The translations under genes were made by a program, and so were the position numbers. From Lysobacter sp. K5869 (GTDB lineage: Bacteria > Pseudomonadota > Gammaproteobacteria > Xanthomonadales > Xanthomonadaceae), in NCBI RefSeq assembly GCF_018847975.1, contig NZ_CP072597.1, forward strand, positions 4,503,001 through 4,567,000: DNA of 64,000 bases. Reading direction: 5' to 3'. Below, piece after piece: positions 1 through 12,721 of the stretch. The notes beneath the pieces are model-generated. The model had not been told where the DNA came from and did not search any database. It saw only the letters and a program-made list of their open reading frames with translations. The first letter of the stretch is position 1, and the number at the start of each line of letters is the position of its first letter.

Positions 1-64
1 ACGTTAAAGTCGCCGCCCGACCCGGCCCCGATCCCCAGGCCGCCCTCCCCGAGCGCCGTACCGA

Positions 65-1924
65 ATGGACGTTCCCGCCGCAGGCTCCGCCTTCCAGACG
101 CGTCGCGCCCTGGCCTGGCTGACCGGCTTCACCCTGACCAACGCCGCCGCCGCGATCCTCATCGCCGCGCTCAACATCCCCTTCGCCCATCTGGCCGAGC
201 ATTGGAAGGCGGCGCTGTTCCTGACCCTGGCCCTGCCCGGCCACTTCGTGTTCTTCGGCGCCCTGCTCGGCCTGCTGCCGCTGCTGCTGGGCCGGCTGAC
301 CCGGCGCTACAGCGTGCTGACCGTGTCCGCGGTGATCCTGCAGGCGGCGTGGATCTGTCTGGTCGCCACCGACGCCAAGGTGTTCGCGCTGTACCGCTTC
401 CACCTCAACGCGATGGTCGCCAACATGGTGTTCGGCGGCGCGATGCAGGACCAAGTGGTGCTGTCGGGCTCGGTGTGGGCGCTGATCGCGCTCGCGGTGA
501 CGCTGGTGCTGGCGCTGGAAATCGCCGCGGCGTGGCTGTGGTGGCGCGCGCTGCGCCGCCGCCCCGGCCTGACCGGCATCGTGCGCGCGTGGTGGCTGGC
601 CGCGGCGGTGATGCTGTTCGGCCAGTTGATGGTCGCCTACTACGATGCGCGCGGCGACCGGGTGATCCTGTCGCAGCTGCCGTACATCCCGTGGGCGCAG
701 CCGATCACGCTGAAGGATTCGCTGCGCCGCTTCGGCGTGGAGAGCGACCCGAACGCGCGCATGCCCAGCGCCGGCGAAGGCCTGCTGCGCTATCCGCGCA
801 AGCCGCTGGACTGCGAGACCGCGCCCAAGCTCAACGTGGTGGTGATCGTGCTCGAATCGCTGCGCCACGACGCGCTCGACCCGCGCATCATGCCCAACAC
901 CTGGAAGCTGGCGCAGCGCTCGCAGTGGTACGACGACCACTACAGCACCGGCAACGCCACCCGCTTCGGCCTGTTCGGCCTGCTCTACGGCCTGCCCGGC
1001 GGCTATTGGCATCCGATGCTGGCCGAGCAGCGCGGCTCGGCCTTCATCGGCCAGATGAAGAAAGACGGCTACGCCATGCATCTGTACGGCAGCGCGCCGC
1101 TGTACAACCCCGAGTTCGACCGCACCGTGTTCTCGGAAGTGCGCGACCGTTTGGTCAACGGCCCGCGCGAGCGCAAGAGCGCCGAGCGCGACATGGCGAT
1201 CCTGCGCGATTTGCAGCGCGACATCGCCGCGACCGCGCCGCAGCAGCGGTTCTTCGGCTTCGTGTTCCTGGATTCGACCCACCAGCCCTACTACATGCCC
1301 AAGGGCTACCCGCCGCTGTTCACGCCGATGGCCGAATCGATCAACCCGATCGACTTCAGCCCCAGCCACGACCCGGTGCCGGACTTCAACCGCTACCGCA
1401 CCGCCGCGCACTACGCCGATTCGCTGATCGGCCCGTTCGTCGACGCGCTGGAATCCGGGCCGTTCGCGCAGGACACCGTGGTGGTGATCACCGGCGATCA
1501 CGGCGAGGAGTTCAACGACCTCAAGCAGAACTATTGGGGCCACAACGGCAACTTCTCCGAGTATCAGCTGCGCACCCCGTTCGTGCTGTATTGGCCGGGC
1601 AAGGCCGCGCAGAAGATCGGCCACGTCACCTCGCACGAAGATCTGGTGCCGACGCTGATGACCCACGCGCTGGGCTGCCGCAACGACAGCGCCGACTACA
1701 GCACCGGCCGCGACCTGTTCGGCCCGGGCCAGCCGAACCGGCCGCTACTGGTGGAAAGCTGGTCGCAACGCGGCATCCGCCACGGCGACAAGATCTACCT
1801 GTTCGACAACTACGGCGCGGCGACCGTGGTCGACGATCGCTACCGGCCGTTGCCGGACGCGAAGGTCGATCCGGCGGCGGTGAGCCAGTCGTGGGAGATG
1901 TTGACGCGGTTCCAGCAGCGCTGA
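65..1924 (+). CDS. yejM: YejM/PbgA-like inner-membrane protein with DUF3413 and sulfatase-fold domains
   Basis: 619 residues. About five hydrophobic helices fill residues 1-200, the layout of DUF3413. A periplasmic alkaline-phosphatase/sulfatase-fold domain begins near residue 256. The GNATRFGLFGLL stretch carries Thr299 at the position of the nucleophile of this fold, and GDHGEEFND (477-485) is the usual metal-site block. In E. coli the homologue senses periplasmic LPS and acts with LapB to control LpxC stability; that role here is inferred from family only. The ATG has no clear Shine-Dalgarno and only 64 nt of upstream sequence are visible, so the start is provisional. The gene converges on glmM across a hairpin at 2133-2160. 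It could instead be a phosphoethanolamine transferase, but the TM layout and length fit YejM better. Confidence 0.85.
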   Translation: MDVPAAGSAFQTRRALAWLTGFTLTNAAAAILIAALNIPFAHLAEHWKAALFLTLALPGHFVFFGALLGLLPLLLGRLTRRYSVLTVSAVILQAAWICLVATDAKVFALYRFHLNAMVANMVFGGAMQDQVVLSGSVWALIALAVTLVLALEIAAAWLWWRALRRRPGLTGIVRAWWLAAAVMLFGQLMVAYYDARGDRVILSQLPYIPWAQPITLKDSLRRFGVESDPNARMPSAGEGLLRYPRKPLDCETAPKLNVVVIVLESLRHDALDPRIMPNTWKLAQRSQWYDDHYSTGNATRFGLFGLLYGLPGGYWHPMLAEQRGSAFIGQMKKDGYAMHLYGSAPLYNPEFDRTVFSEVRDRLVNGPRERKSAERDMAILRDLQRDIAATAPQQRFFGFVFLDSTHQPYYMPKGYPPLFTPMAESINPIDFSPSHDPVPDFNRYRTAAHYADSLIGPFVDALESGPFAQDTVVVITGDHGEEFNDLKQNYWGHNGNFSEYQLRTPFVLYWPGKAAQKIGHVTSHEDLVPTLMTHALGCRNDSADYSTGRDLFGPGQPNRPLLVESWSQRGIRHGDKIYLFDNYGAATVVDDRYRPLPDAKVDPAAVSQSWEMLTRFQQR

Positions 1925-1954
1925 GGCGCACGCTTCGTAAGCCATGGCCGCTCC

Positions 1955-2111
1955 GTGTAGGAGCGGCGCGAGCCGCGACCGCGACAACGAAACGACGGCG
2001 CAAGCCCGATGCGGTGCGCGATCTCGTTCGAAGCGGTGGCTCGCTTCGTCGGACTTCGACGACGCGCCGGCGATCGATTGGCGCGGTCGCGGCTTGCGCC
2101 GCTCCTACACA
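1955..2111. repeat. SMAG/REP-like inverted pair
   Basis: A GTAGGAGCGGCGCGAGCCGCG copy type at about 1957-1984 faces its inverted partner at 2081-2109 across about 97 bp. The GTAG-led hairpin unit is the form described for Stenotrophomonas SMAG and other REP elements mobilised by RAYT transposases. No RAYT gene is in the window. It lies in the convergent gap between the yejM-like gene and glmM. Confidence 0.8.
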
Positions 2112-2132
2112 CGGCAGCCGACCGACGGAAAC

Positions 2133-2160
2133 GACGAAGGCCGCTCGCGCGGCCTTCGTC
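2133..2160. terminator. Bidirectional hairpin terminator between yejM-like gene and glmM
   Basis: A perfect 12-bp stem (GACGAAGGCCGC with its complement) has a TCGC loop. TTTCG follows on the plus side and GTTTCC on the minus side, so it can serve both convergent genes. The U-tracts are short, so efficiency is uncertain. Confidence 0.6.
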
Positions 2161-2185
2161 TTTCGCTCAGAGCGCGAGGCGAGGC

Positions 2186-3526
2186 TTACATCGCCGCCTT
2201 CACCGCCGCCGACAAAGCGTCGAGCGTGTTCTGCATCAGCGCCGCGTCGTCGGCTTCGACCGTCACCCGCACGACCGGCTCGGTGCCCGAGGGACGCAGG
2301 AACGCGCGGCCGCGGCCGGCGACCGCGGCTTCGGCCAACTTCAGCGCTTCCTTGACCGAGGCGGCTTCGGTGGGCTTGGTCTGACCCTCGAAGCGCACGT
2401 TGACGGTCTTCTGCGGCACCCGCTGCAAGCCGGCCAGCGCTTCGCGCAGCGACAGCTTGCGCCGCGCCAGCACTTCCAGCACCTGCAGCGCGCTGACGAT
2501 GCCGTCGCCGGTGCTGGTGCGGTCCAGGCACAGCAAGTGGCCGGAGGCTTCGCCGCCGAGCACGCCGCCGTGGGCCATCAATTGCTGGTGCACGTAGCGG
2601 TCGCCGACCTTGGCGCGGATGAAGCCGATGCCGCGCTGTTCCAGCGCGCGCTCCAGGCCGTAGTTGGTCATCAGCGTGCCGACCACCGGGCCGTGCAGGC
2701 GGCCGGTCTCTTGCCAGTCGGTGGCGAGGATGTAGAGCAGATCGTCGCCGTCGCAGATGCGGCCTTCGTGATCGACGAACATCACCCGGTCGCCGTCGCC
2801 GTCGAAGGCGATGCCGAGGTCCGCGCCGCTGGCGCGCACTTTCTCGACCAGGGTCTGCGGGTGGGTCGAGCCGACGCCGTCGTTGATGTTCAAACCGCTC
2901 GGGTCCACGCCGATGGCGTCGACGCGCGCGCCGAGCTCGCGCAGCACCAGCGGGCCGACCTGATAGGTGGCGCCGTTGGCGCAGTCCAGCGCGATGCGCA
3001 AGCCGCTGAGGTCGAAGCCGCGCGAGACCGAGCCCTTGCACGCTTCCAGATAACGGCCGATGGCGTCGCGGGTGCGCACCGCGCGGCCCAGGCGCTCGGA
3101 GTCGACCGTGCGGAACGGCTGCTCCAGCGCGGCCTCGATCGCCAGTTCGGTGTCGTCGTCGAGCTTTTCGCCGTCGGCGGAAAAGAACTTGATGCCGTTG
3201 TCGTAATGCGGGTTGTGCGAGGCGGAGATGACGATGCCGCCGTCGGCGCGCAGCGAGCGGGTCAGGTGCGCGACCGCGGGGGTCGGCATCGGGCCCATCA
3301 GTTGCACGTCCACGCCGGCGGCGACCAGGCCGGCCTCGAGCGCGGCCTCGAACATGTAGTTCGAGATGCGGGTGTCCTTGCCGATGATGACCATCGGGTT
3401 GCGCCAGTCGCGGCGCTGCAGCGCGTGGCCGTAGGCGTTGCCCAGGCGCAGGACGAAGTCGGCCGAAATGGCGCCCTCGCCGACGCGGCCGCGGATGCCG
3501 TCGGTGCCGAAGTATTTGCGGGTCAT
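2186..3526 (-). CDS. glmM: Phosphoglucosamine mutase
   Basis: 446 residues, normal family length. It interconverts glucosamine-6-phosphate and glucosamine-1-phosphate for UDP-GlcNAc synthesis, feeding peptidoglycan and LPS. The phosphoserine loop SASHNP places the active serine at Ser103, the metal-binding loop DGDGDR is at 242-247, and the C-terminal phosphate loop reads RPSGTEP. The start is set at the ATG encoding [13 protein letters not shown]; the frame stays open for 41 more codons upstream, but those encode low-complexity residues absent from the family. The 417-bp gap to accD holds polypurine repeat arms, so co-transcription with accD is uncertain. Confidence 0.97.
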   Translation of the reverse strand: MTRKYFGTDGIRGRVGEGAISADFVLRLGNAYGHALQRRDWRNPMVIIGKDTRISNYMFEAALEAGLVAAGVDVQLMGPMPTPAVAHLTRSLRADGGIVISASHNPHYDNGIKFFSADGEKLDDDTELAIEAALEQPFRTVDSERLGRAVRTRDAIGRYLEACKGSVSRGFDLSGLRIALDCANGATYQVGPLVLRELGARVDAIGVDPSGLNINDGVGSTHPQTLVEKVRASGADLGIAFDGDGDRVMFVDHEGRICDGDDLLYILATDWQETGRLHGPVVGTLMTNYGLERALEQRGIGFIRAKVGDRYVHQQLMAHGGVLGGEASGHLLCLDRTSTGDGIVSALQVLEVLARRKLSLREALAGLQRVPQKTVNVRFEGQTKPTEAASVKEALKLAEAAVAGRGRAFLRPSGTEPVVRVTVEADDAALMQNTLDALSAAVKAAM

Positions 3527-3535
3527 AGGGATAAG

Positions 3536-3941
3536 TCGGGAACGGGGAATGAGGGGAACGGGGAATGAAAACGGGGAATGGCGAGCGCGCGGCGAACGGG
3601 CGCGATCGGCGCGTCGTCGGGGGAATGCCGCGGCACGAGTGTGCCGCAAGGCGGCCGCGGTTCGGCGGCGCGCGGCTGAACGAAGGCGCGTAGCGCTTCG
3701 CGGAGCACAGTTTGAAGCAGGGATTGGGGAATGAAGGGATCAGGGAATGGCGAGGGCGCCGGCGTGGCGGCGCATCGCAATGGGTGCGGTTTGGCCGCAG
3801 CGCGTTCGCTCAGCGAAAGCGCGAAGGCGAACGCGCGGGAAATCGAAAGAAAAGAGCGCATGAGCCCGATGCCGTATCGCACCCGCCGCCCTCGCGCTCT
3901 CTCCATTCCCTGCTCCCCTAATTCCCTGTTCCCTGCCCTAA
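3536..3941. repeat. Facing polypurine/polypyrimidine arms between accD and glmM
   Basis: This 406-bp stretch holds no convincing gene. Degenerate GGGGAAT/GGGAAC words repeat at about 3537-3580 and again at 3720-3752; complementary CCCTAATTCCCTG-type words lie at about 3899-3941. The arms face each other, so single-stranded DNA or RNA could fold across about 350 nt. Similar elements occur at 5.8, 7.4, 16.5, 25.8 and 63.9 kb. Confidence 0.7.
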
Positions 3942-3943
3942 CC

Positions 3944-4831
<888 letters not shown>

Positions 4832-5000
4832 GCGTTGGAATCTTCCTGTTTTGACCGACGGCGTGTGTCGACCGTCGACGTTCTGGCTGACGAAGGACGG
4901 CTCGGCGGCGTCGCGGATGCGCCGCGCCGGTGCCGTCCCGATGGAGCAGTCTAGCGCAGCGGGCCGGGCGTCCCGGCCGCCGCTGTTCAGGCGCGCGCGC

Positions 5001-5804
5001 TCAGGCGGCGTCGAGGGCGCCGCGCAGGGGCGCGAGGAATTCGCGCGCGGTGCGCGCCGCGGCGTCGGGCGAGCCGGCCTCGGCCAGGGCCGCAACCAGG
5101 GCGCTGCCGACCACGATGCCCTCGGCCTCGCTCGCCATCGCCGCCGCGCTGGCGGCGTCCTTGATGCCGAAACCGGCCACGACCGGCACCTTGGCGCGCT
5201 GGCGGATCCGGTGCAGGCGGTCGTTGGCGGCGTCGGCGTCGAGACGGTCGGCGCCGGTCACGCCGGCGAAGCTGACGTAGTAGAGGTAACCCTGGGCGCC
5301 GTCGCACAGCAGCGCCAGGCGCGCGTCGGTGGTGGTCGGCGAGGCCAGCAGGATCAGCGCCAACCCGGTTTCGGCGAAGGCCGCGCGCAGTTCGTCGGCT
5401 TCTTCCGGCGGCAGATCGACCAGCAACACGCCGTCGACGCCGGCCGCGACCGCGTCGCGGGCGAAGCGCTGGGCGCCGCGGATTTCGATCGGATTGAGGT
5501 AGCCCATCAGCACCACCGGCGTGGTCGCGTCGCTCTGGCGGAACTGCGCCACCGCCTGCAGCACCCAGCCCAGCCCGGCGCCGCGCGCGATCGCGCGCTC
5601 GGAGCTGCGCTGGATGGTCGGGCCGTCGGCCATCGGATCGGAGAACGGCACCCCGAGCTCGAGCACGTCGGCGCCGGCCTCGACCAGCGCGTGCATCGCC
5701 GGCACGGTCGCTTCCAGCGAGGGATCGCCGGCGGTCAGGAACGGGATCAGCGCTTTGCGGCCGGCGGCTTGCAGGTGGTGGAACTTGGCGTCGATTCGGT
5801 TCAT
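5001..5804 (-). CDS. trpA: Tryptophan synthase alpha chain
   Basis: 267 residues. It cleaves indole-3-glycerol phosphate to indole and glyceraldehyde-3-phosphate; indole is channelled to TrpB. The catalytic Glu49 (in VLEL) and Asp60 (in [10 protein letters not shown]) fall at the same numbers as in the classical enzymes, and the phosphate loop GFGIKDA is present. It starts at the ATG for [12 protein letters not shown]. TrpB lies upstream across a 132-bp gap filled by inverted AGGAGTTAGC-type repeats, which is an unusually long spacer for this normally tight pair. Confidence 0.97.
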   Translation of the reverse strand: MNRIDAKFHHLQAAGRKALIPFLTAGDPSLEATVPAMHALVEAGADVLELGVPFSDPMADGPTIQRSSERAIARGAGLGWVLQAVAQFRQSDATTPVVLMGYLNPIEIRGAQRFARDAVAAGVDGVLLVDLPPEEADELRAAFAETGLALILLASPTTTDARLALLCDGAQGYLYYVSFAGVTGADRLDADAANDRLHRIRQRAKVPVVAGFGIKDAASAAAMASEAEGIVVGSALVAALAEAGSPDAAARTAREFLAPLRGALDAA

Positions 5805-5811
5805 GGGGCCA

Positions 5812-5935
5812 GGAGGGGCTAGGAGTTAGCGGATAGGAGTTAGGAGTTAGCGAAAGCAAGAGCGCTGTACGGAGCCACGGAGCCGCGAAAGCCGTGCTTT
5901 CGCTATCTCCTAGCTCCTAAACGCCAACTTCCGGC
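5812..5935. repeat. Facing AGGAGTTAGC-type arms between trpB and trpA
   Basis: The words GGAGTTAGC/GGATAGGAGTTA repeat at 5819-5850, and complementary words lie at 5901-5920. The innermost arms are perfect: TAGCGAAAGCA at 5848-5858 and TGCTTTCGCTA at 5895-5905, enclosing 36 nt. An intergenic hairpin inside the trpBA transcript is therefore possible. Confidence 0.75.
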
Positions 5936-5936
5936 T

Positions 5937-7178
<1,242 letters not shown>

Positions 7179-7318
7179 CGGCGGCGGCCATCAACACGTG
7201 GGGGCCGCGCCATGCGCGGCGGAACCTGGGAGTTTAGGGCATCGGCGGGTCAACCGTACTGTTTCGGCAAGGTCGGAATGGCGGTCCGGTTTCGAGGTGA
7301 CGCAGTGGGCAAAGGCGG

Positions 7319-7536
7319 GAGCGGGGAATAAGGGGAATAAAGGGAACAGGGAATGGTGGGATCGCGGGCGTGTCGGGCGGCGCAACGCCTTGCCAAGTCG
7401 CGATCGCTCAGGGCGAGTCCGATCGCCGGCGCTTCTCACTGAGGAACAAGAACAGCGGCCACTACCCGCGAACGAACGCCTTATCCGCGCACTCGCCCTT
7501 CCCTGTTCCCCTCTTTCCCCTTATTCCCCTGCTTCT
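7319..7536. repeat. Facing GGGGAATAA-type arms between trpF and trpB
   Basis: A purine arm at about 7319-7355 (words GGGGAATAA, AGGGAACA) faces a near-complementary pyrimidine arm at about 7497-7536, with about 140 bp between. The arms are the closest match among the sites of this type. The enclosed sequence shows no credible gene. Confidence 0.75.
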
Positions 7537-7540
7537 CTTC

Positions 7541-8203
7541 TCACTCCACATAACAATCCGCCCGCCGCACTTCCTCGACGAACTGCCGCATCTTGTCGCC
7601 GTCCTTCAAGCCCGGCGCGCTCTCGATGCCGCTGGAGACGTCCACGCCCCACGGCAGGGTCGCCAGGATCGCCTCGAACACGTTTTCCGGGGTGATCCCG
7701 CCGGCCAGGACGAAGGGCTTCTGCACGCCGACCGGGATGCGCTTCCAGTCGAAGGTCTTGCCGCTGCCGCCGCTGCCGCCTTCGGCGTGGCTGTCGAACA
7801 GGAAGCCGGCGGCGCCGGGGTAGCGCATCAGCAAGGTCGAGGGATGCTGGCCGGCGAGTTCGCCGCCCATCGCGATGGCTTTGAGATACGGCACGCCGAA
7901 GCCGCGGCAGTAGGCGTCGTCTTCGTTGCCGTGGAACTGCAGCAGGCTCGGGCGCACCTGGCGCACGACCTCGCGCACTTCCTCGACCGGGTTGTCGGCG
8001 AACAGCGCGACCGCGTCGACCAGCGGCGCCAGCGCCTGACGCATGGCGCGCGCCTCCTCCGGCGCGACCCGGCGCTTGCTGCCGGCGGCGAACACGAAGC
8101 CGATCGCGTCGGCGCCGAGTTCGCAGGCCAGGCGCACGTCGCCGGGCCGGGTGAAACCACAGAACTTGATGCGGGTGCGGAACAGGGTGCGGGACGGATT
8201 CAA
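7541..8203 (-). CDS. trpF: Phosphoribosylanthranilate isomerase
   Basis: 220 residues from the chosen TTG. It performs the Amadori rearrangement of phosphoribosylanthranilate in tryptophan synthesis. The catalytic Cys15 lies in RIKFCGFTR, and the partner Asp lies in the [13 protein letters not shown] stretch. The TTG at 8203 overlaps the truA stop as TTGA, has GAGG a few bases upstream and yields [16 protein letters not shown], the N-terminus expected for Xanthomonadaceae TrpF. An in-frame ATG at 8230 would add nine residues and overlap truA by 31 bp; it is less likely. Expression is probably coupled to truA translation. Confidence 0.93.
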   Translation of the reverse strand: MNPSRTLFRTRIKFCGFTRPGDVRLACELGADAIGFVFAAGSKRRVAPEEARAMRQALAPLVDAVALFADNPVEEVREVVRQVRPSLLQFHGNEDDAYCRGFGVPYLKAIAMGGELAGQHPSTLLMRYPGAAGFLFDSHAEGGSGGSGKTFDWKRIPVGVQKPFVLAGGITPENVFEAILATLPWGVDVSSGIESAPGLKDGDKMRQFVEEVRRADCYVE

Positions 8204-9051
8204 AGGCAGACCTCGGCAGGCAACTGGCATTCGACGGGGTAACGCGGCCCGACGAACACCAGTCCCGCCGACGGAGCGGTCGGACCGGCGACCGTGCGGT
8301 CGCGCCCGGCCAGCAGTTCGGCGATCCAGCCCTCGGGCCGGTCGCCGCGGCCGACCGGCAGCAAGCTTCCGACAATGTTGCGCACCATATGGTGAAGAAA
8401 CGCGTTCGCCTGCACTTCCATCTCCACGATATCGCCTTCGCGCCTGACCGCGATGTGCTGCAGATCGCGGCGCGCGTGCGGCGCCTGACAGTGGACCGTG
8501 CGGAACGCCGAGAAATCGTTCTCGCCCAGCAGCGCCTGGGCCGCGCGGTGCATGGCGTCGGCGTCGAGCGGGCGCCGTTCCCAGCTCAGGTATTGGCGCT
8601 GCAGCGCCGGACGCACCGGGCGGTTGAGGATGCGGTAGCGGTAGCGGCGCGCGCGCGCCGAGAAGCGGGCGTGGAAGTCCGCCGCCACCGGCACGCACCA
8701 GCGCACGCAGACCGACGGCGGCAGGCGCGAAGTCGTGCCGAGCACCCAGCCGCGCGCTTCGCGCTCGACCGGGCTGTCGAAGTGCACGACCTGACACGAG
8801 GCGTGCACGCCGGCGTCGGTGCGGCCGGCGCAGACCACGTCCACGGGCGCGCCGGCGACGAAGCTCAGCGCTTGCTCCAGCGTGGTTTGGACGGTGGTTT
8901 CGCCGCGCAGAGCCCGCCCCGGACTCGATCCGGGGTCCGGCTCGCCGGGACGCACCAGACGCTGCCAGCCGGAGAATTCGCCGCCGTCGTATTCCACGCC
9001 CAAGGCGTAGCGCCGCAGCGGCGCGGCGGGTGCGGTGTCGGCGTCGTTCAT
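8200..9051 (-). CDS. truA: tRNA pseudouridine(38-40) synthase
   Basis: 283 residues. It isomerises uridines 38-40 in the anticodon arm of tRNAs. The nucleophile is Asp79 in the [11 protein letters not shown] motif. Residues 36-54 form a proline/glycine-rich insert relative to the compact core. TruA lies between fimV and trpF, a neighbourhood usual for this order of bacteria. Its stop codon overlaps the trpF TTG start. Confidence 0.96.
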   Translation of the reverse strand: MNDADTAPAAPLRRYALGVEYDGGEFSGWQRLVRPGEPDPGSSPGRALRGETTVQTTLEQALSFVAGAPVDVVCAGRTDAGVHASCQVVHFDSPVEREARGWVLGTTSRLPPSVCVRWCVPVAADFHARFSARARRYRYRILNRPVRPALQRQYLSWERRPLDADAMHRAAQALLGENDFSAFRTVHCQAPHARRDLQHIAVRREGDIVEMEVQANAFLHHMVRNIVGSLLPVGRGDRPEGWIAELLAGRDRTVAGPTAPSAGLVFVGPRYPVECQLPAEVCL

Positions 9052-9080
9052 GCCCTGCCCTTGCCTGCGGCGGACCGGCC

Positions 9081-11276
9081 TCAGCCGGCGCGGTCGCCGC
9101 CGGCGGCCTCCAGCTCGCGCAGCAGGCGCGCGGCCTGCTGGCGCGCGGCGTGGTCGCCGTTGATCAGCACTTCGCCGAGCAGCTGGCGGGCGCTGCCTTC
9201 GTCGCCGAGGTCGAGGTAGGCGCGGGCCAGTTCGATCCGTTCCAGGCCAACCGAAGACGCAGACGCCGCACCCGGATGCGCTTGCGGCGAGGACTTGGCG
9301 ACCGTGGCCGGCTCAATGGCCGGCGCCTGGGTCGCGGCGACCGGCGCGGCCGGCACCGGAGCGACCGGGATCGGTGTGGTTGGGGCCGGCGCAGCGCTCG
9401 CCGGCAACGCCGGCGGTTCGCGCAGCTGCTGTTCGAGCGTCTGCTCCTGACGGCCAGCGCTGGCCGAATGCCAGGTCGGCACGCGCGACTGGCTCTTGGG
9501 CTCGCTGACCGGTGCGGTCCAATGCGGCGGCGCGGGCGGCTCGGCGCGGACCGGCTCGTCGAGCGCGTGCGCGGGCGCGGCGGGTTCGGGCGTCGCGGCG
9601 GCCTCGTCGCGCACGCCGTCGGCGACATCGTCGAAATCGAAATCGGTATCGGCCACGGCCGGCACGTCGCGATCGCGGCCCAGCAGCTGCTCGACCGGAT
9701 CGACCACCGCCGCGCTCTCGGGCTTGCGCCGCAAGGTTTCGACCGGATCGGCCGCGGCGTCCGCGGGCGCGGCCGGCACGAACGGCACCGGCGCGGGCGC
9801 CGTCGCGCGGAAATTCGGCCGCTTCGGCTCGCGCCGGCTCAGCACCCAGCCGCCGGCCAGCAGCGCCAGCAAGCCGAAGCCGCCGAACACCCACGGCAGC
9901 GGCGAACCGCTGTCGGCGCGGGCCTGACTGTCGGCCAGGCGTTGTTGGGTCGCGGCCAGCTCGCTGTCCTTCATCGCGATCAGCTTCTGCTGATCGGTGC
10001 GCAGCTTCTCCAGCTCGGCGACCTTGCCCTTGAGCTCGGCCAGTTCCTGGTCGCGAGCCGCGATGGTTTCGTTGGCCTGTTGCACTTGTTCTCGCACCAT
10101 TTGGCCCTCGCCTCCGGCGCTGATGCCGGACTGAGCCCCGGCCTTCGCGCGGTCGGCGCCGGGCGGGACGATTTCCAGGCGCGCATCGCTGGCGCGGCCG
10201 GCGTCGCGCGCGGCCGGCGCCACCGGCGCCTTGGCGACGCGGTCGGCGTCCACGGTCAACGGCTGCGGCACCGCCTGATGCGGCGCCTGACGCCATTGTT
10301 GGATTTGCGCGCGCACCAGTTCGTTGGCTTCGCGCGGGTCGATCGCCGCGGTCTCGCCGCCGGCCGGACGGCGCAGCACGGCGCCGGCGCGCAAGCGGTT
10401 GATGTTGCCGCCGACGAAGGCCTCTGGATTGGCCCGCAGCAGCGCGATCATGGTCTGGTTGAGGGTTTCCCCGCCGCCCATCTGCGCGGCGATGCCGGAC
10501 AGGGTCTGGCCGTGGGCGACGGTGATCTCGCCTTCGCTCGGGATCGACGGCGCGGCGGCCGGCTGCGGCCGCGGTTCGCGGGCGATGCGGCCGGCCTTGG
10601 GACGTTCGGCCGGCGCGGGCGCGGGCGCCGGCGCGGCTTCGGGAATCGGTTGGGCCTGCGGCAGCGGTTCCGGCTGGGCGGCGACGACCGGCGGCGGCGA
10701 CGGCGCCTGCCCCAGATTGCCCGGGTCGTAACCGCGCAGCTCGTTTTCCACCGACAGCGGATCGGCCTGCTGGGCTTGCGCGCCGAACGGCAGCGGCGCC
10801 TCCAGCGGACGTTCGATGGTGTTGGGATTGGCGCCGGTGGCGGCCTGGATCGGCGGCTGCATCGGCGCCGAGGCGGTGCGCGGCGCGTCGAGCAGGGCCG
10901 AGTATTCGCGGGTCAGGCGGCCCTGGCCCCAGTCCACTTCGATCAGGAAGGTCAGCAGCGGCTGCTGCACCGGCTGGGTGCTGGTGACCCGGATCACCGG
11001 CTTGCCGTTGCGGTCCACCGCCAAGGTGAAGCGCAGGTCGGTGACGATGCCCTGCGGCGGCTCGAGGCCGATGCGCTGGAAGGTTTCCGGCGAGGCCAGA
11101 CCGGCGCGCAGCTGGGCCAGTTCTTCCGGGCCGCTGGCGATGACCGGGATTTCCGCCAGCAAGGGCTGGCCGGCACGCGATTTGACCTCGATCTGGCCCA
11201 GACCCAGCGCGCAGGCCGCTCCGCTGGCCAATGCCAGCGCCAGGCCGAGGGCGGTGCGTGCGAAACCTGATCTCAC
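9081..11276 (-). CDS. fimV: FimV/HubP-like polar organiser protein
   Basis: About 731 residues. An N-terminal signal peptide precedes a FimV N-terminal periplasmic domain (about 25-135), a long Pro/Ala linker, a LysM-like peptidoglycan-binding segment (about 250-305, [13 protein letters not shown]), a coiled coil (about 385-440), one TM helix (about 457-475) and an acidic cytoplasmic tail ending in a TPR-like motif ([18 protein letters not shown]). FimV-family proteins act in type IV pilus function and polar localisation. The GTG at 11276 is preferred over a TTG four codons upstream because it puts the basic residues directly before the hydrophobic signal core. It is shorter than the Pseudomonas protein, mainly in the acidic tail. 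Confidence 0.88.
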   Translation of the reverse strand: MRSGFARTALGLALALASGAACALGLGQIEVKSRAGQPLLAEIPVIASGPEELAQLRAGLASPETFQRIGLEPPQGIVTDLRFTLAVDRNGKPVIRVTSTQPVQQPLLTFLIEVDWGQGRLTREYSALLDAPRTASAPMQPPIQAATGANPNTIERPLEAPLPFGAQAQQADPLSVENELRGYDPGNLGQAPSPPPVVAAQPEPLPQAQPIPEAAPAPAPAPAERPKAGRIAREPRPQPAAAPSIPSEGEITVAHGQTLSGIAAQMGGGETLNQTMIALLRANPEAFVGGNINRLRAGAVLRRPAGGETAAIDPREANELVRAQIQQWRQAPHQAVPQPLTVDADRVAKAPVAPAARDAGRASDARLEIVPPGADRAKAGAQSGISAGGEGQMVREQVQQANETIAARDQELAELKGKVAELEKLRTDQQKLIAMKDSELAATQQRLADSQARADSGSPLPWVFGGFGLLALLAGGWVLSRREPKRPNFRATAPAPVPFVPAAPADAAADPVETLRRKPESAAVVDPVEQLLGRDRDVPAVADTDFDFDDVADGVRDEAAATPEPAAPAHALDEPVRAEPPAPPHWTAPVSEPKSQSRVPTWHSASAGRQEQTLEQQLREPPALPASAAPAPTTPIPVAPVPAAPVAATQAPAIEPATVAKSSPQAHPGAASASSVGLERIELARAYLDLGDEGSARQLLGEVLINGDHAARQQAARLLRELEAAGGDRAG

Positions 11277-11466
11277 GAGCGGTCCCAATCCGAAGTCAGG
11301 CGGCGACTCTAAAGGGGTACGGGCTGAATGCGCAACGCATTCGTTAAGTTTTCATCCTAAGCCCTTGAGCGGCTGTGGGGAAGCGCGCGCGCCGCGGAGG
11401 CCGACCTGCGGGGCGGGTGTGCCGGGCGGTCGCGTTCCGGCGCGGCCGCGCGCGCGCCGGGTCCTT

Positions 11467-11498
11467 AAAAGACATCGGGCCCCGCGGGGCCCGATGTC
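11467..11498 (-). terminator. Rho-independent terminator after asd
   Basis: A perfect 12-bp stem (GACATCGGGCCC with its complement) has a CGCG loop and is followed, on the minus strand, by TTTTAA. It lies 25 bp beyond the asd stop, so fimV is transcribed from its own promoter in the gap 11277-11466. Confidence 0.85.
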
Positions 11499-11523
11499 CT
11501 GACGCTTGCCTCGGCCGGCGGCC

Positions 11524-12546
11524 TCAGCGTTCGTTCCACACCAGTTCGGCCAGCTGCACCGCGTTGGTGGCCGCGCCCTTGCGGATGTTGTCGGCCACCA
11601 CCCACAGCGACAGGCCGCGCGGGTGCGAGATGTCCTCGCGGATGCGGCCGACGAACACCGGGTCCTCGCCCGAGGCGTGGGTCACCGGGGTCGGGTAGCC
11701 GCCGCCCTTGGCCTCGTCCACCACCACCAGGCCCGGCGCCTTCTCCAACAGCGCGCGCGCGTCCGCGGCCGAGAGCTTGTCGCGGGTTTCGATGTGCACC
11801 GCCTCGGAGTGGCCGTAGAACACCGGCACCCGCACGACGGTTGCGTTCACGCCGATGCTCTCGTCGCCGAGGATCTTGCGGGTCTCCCAGACCAGCTTCA
11901 TCTCTTCGGTGGTGTAGCCGTTGTCGGTGAAGTCGCCGCCGTGCGGGATCACGTTGAAGGCGATCTGCACCGGGTAGATCTCCGGCTCGGCTTGCTGGAA
12001 GTTCAGCAGCGCCGCGGTCTGCCGGCCCAGCTCTTCCATCGCCCGCTTGCCGGTGCCGGACACCGACTGGTAGGTGGCGATGTTGATCCGCTCGAGCTTG
12101 GCTTTGCGGTGGATCGGCGCCAGCGCGACCATCAGCTGCATGGTCGAGCAGTTCGGATTGGCGACGATGCCGAGCGGGCGGTTCTTGAGCGCGTCGGGAT
12201 TGACCTCGCTGACCACCAGCGGCACGTCGTCCTGGTAGCGGAACGCCGAGGAATTATCGATCACCACCGCGCCGGCGGCGGCGAACCGGGGCGCGTACTC
12301 CTTCGACACCGAACCGCCGGCCGAGAACAGGGCGATGTCCACGCCGGTGGGATCGAACTTGGCCAGATCCTCCACGACCAGGGTCTGCCCTTCGAACTCG
12401 ATTTTCTCGCCCGCCGAACGCTCGCTCGCCAGCACGTGCAGTTTGCCGATCGGGAATTTGCGCTCGGCCAGCACCTTCAACATGGTTTCACCGACCGCGC
12501 CGGTGGCACCGACGACGGCGACATTGCAGGACGTCTTGGCGTTCAT
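11524..12546 (-). CDS. asd: Aspartate-semialdehyde dehydrogenase
   Basis: 340 residues. It reduces aspartyl phosphate to aspartate semialdehyde at the branch to lysine/diaminopimelate, threonine and methionine. The NADP-binding GATGAVGE motif is at 13-20, and the catalytic Cys133 is in VANPNCST. Length and the ERSAGEKI segment fit the shorter, non-enterobacterial Asd class. The next gene upstream, a 2-hydroxyacid dehydrogenase, is 175 bp away. Confidence 0.96.
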   Translation of the reverse strand: MNAKTSCNVAVVGATGAVGETMLKVLAERKFPIGKLHVLASERSAGEKIEFEGQTLVVEDLAKFDPTGVDIALFSAGGSVSKEYAPRFAAAGAVVIDNSSAFRYQDDVPLVVSEVNPDALKNRPLGIVANPNCSTMQLMVALAPIHRKAKLERINIATYQSVSGTGKRAMEELGRQTAALLNFQQAEPEIYPVQIAFNVIPHGGDFTDNGYTTEEMKLVWETRKILGDESIGVNATVVRVPVFYGHSEAVHIETRDKLSAADARALLEKAPGLVVVDEAKGGGYPTPVTHASGEDPVFVGRIREDISHPRGLSLWVVADNIRKGAATNAVQLAELVWNER

Positions 12547-12721
12547 CTGTTCTGAGTTACCTGACTTGTGGGGACCGCCGGACCCATTTCCGGCGGGGTG
12601 TTGCGAAATCTGCGGAGACTGCGAAACCGGCTTGGCGTGGCGAGGCCTTCAGGGCCGATGCTTTCGCGCCGGGCCGCGCGCGGCCGAAGCGGAACCATCG
12701 GGCCGGCGGCCCCGCCGCGAA

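Noticed and set aside
7179..7540. trp leader peptide or attenuator between trpF and trpB
   Set aside because: No short frame with adjacent Trp codons followed by alternative stems; the structure there is the polypurine inverted element.
8230..8797. Longer N-terminal extension of trpF through truA
   Set aside because: The frame is open only because it overlaps truA in another frame; the extension has no TrpF similarity.
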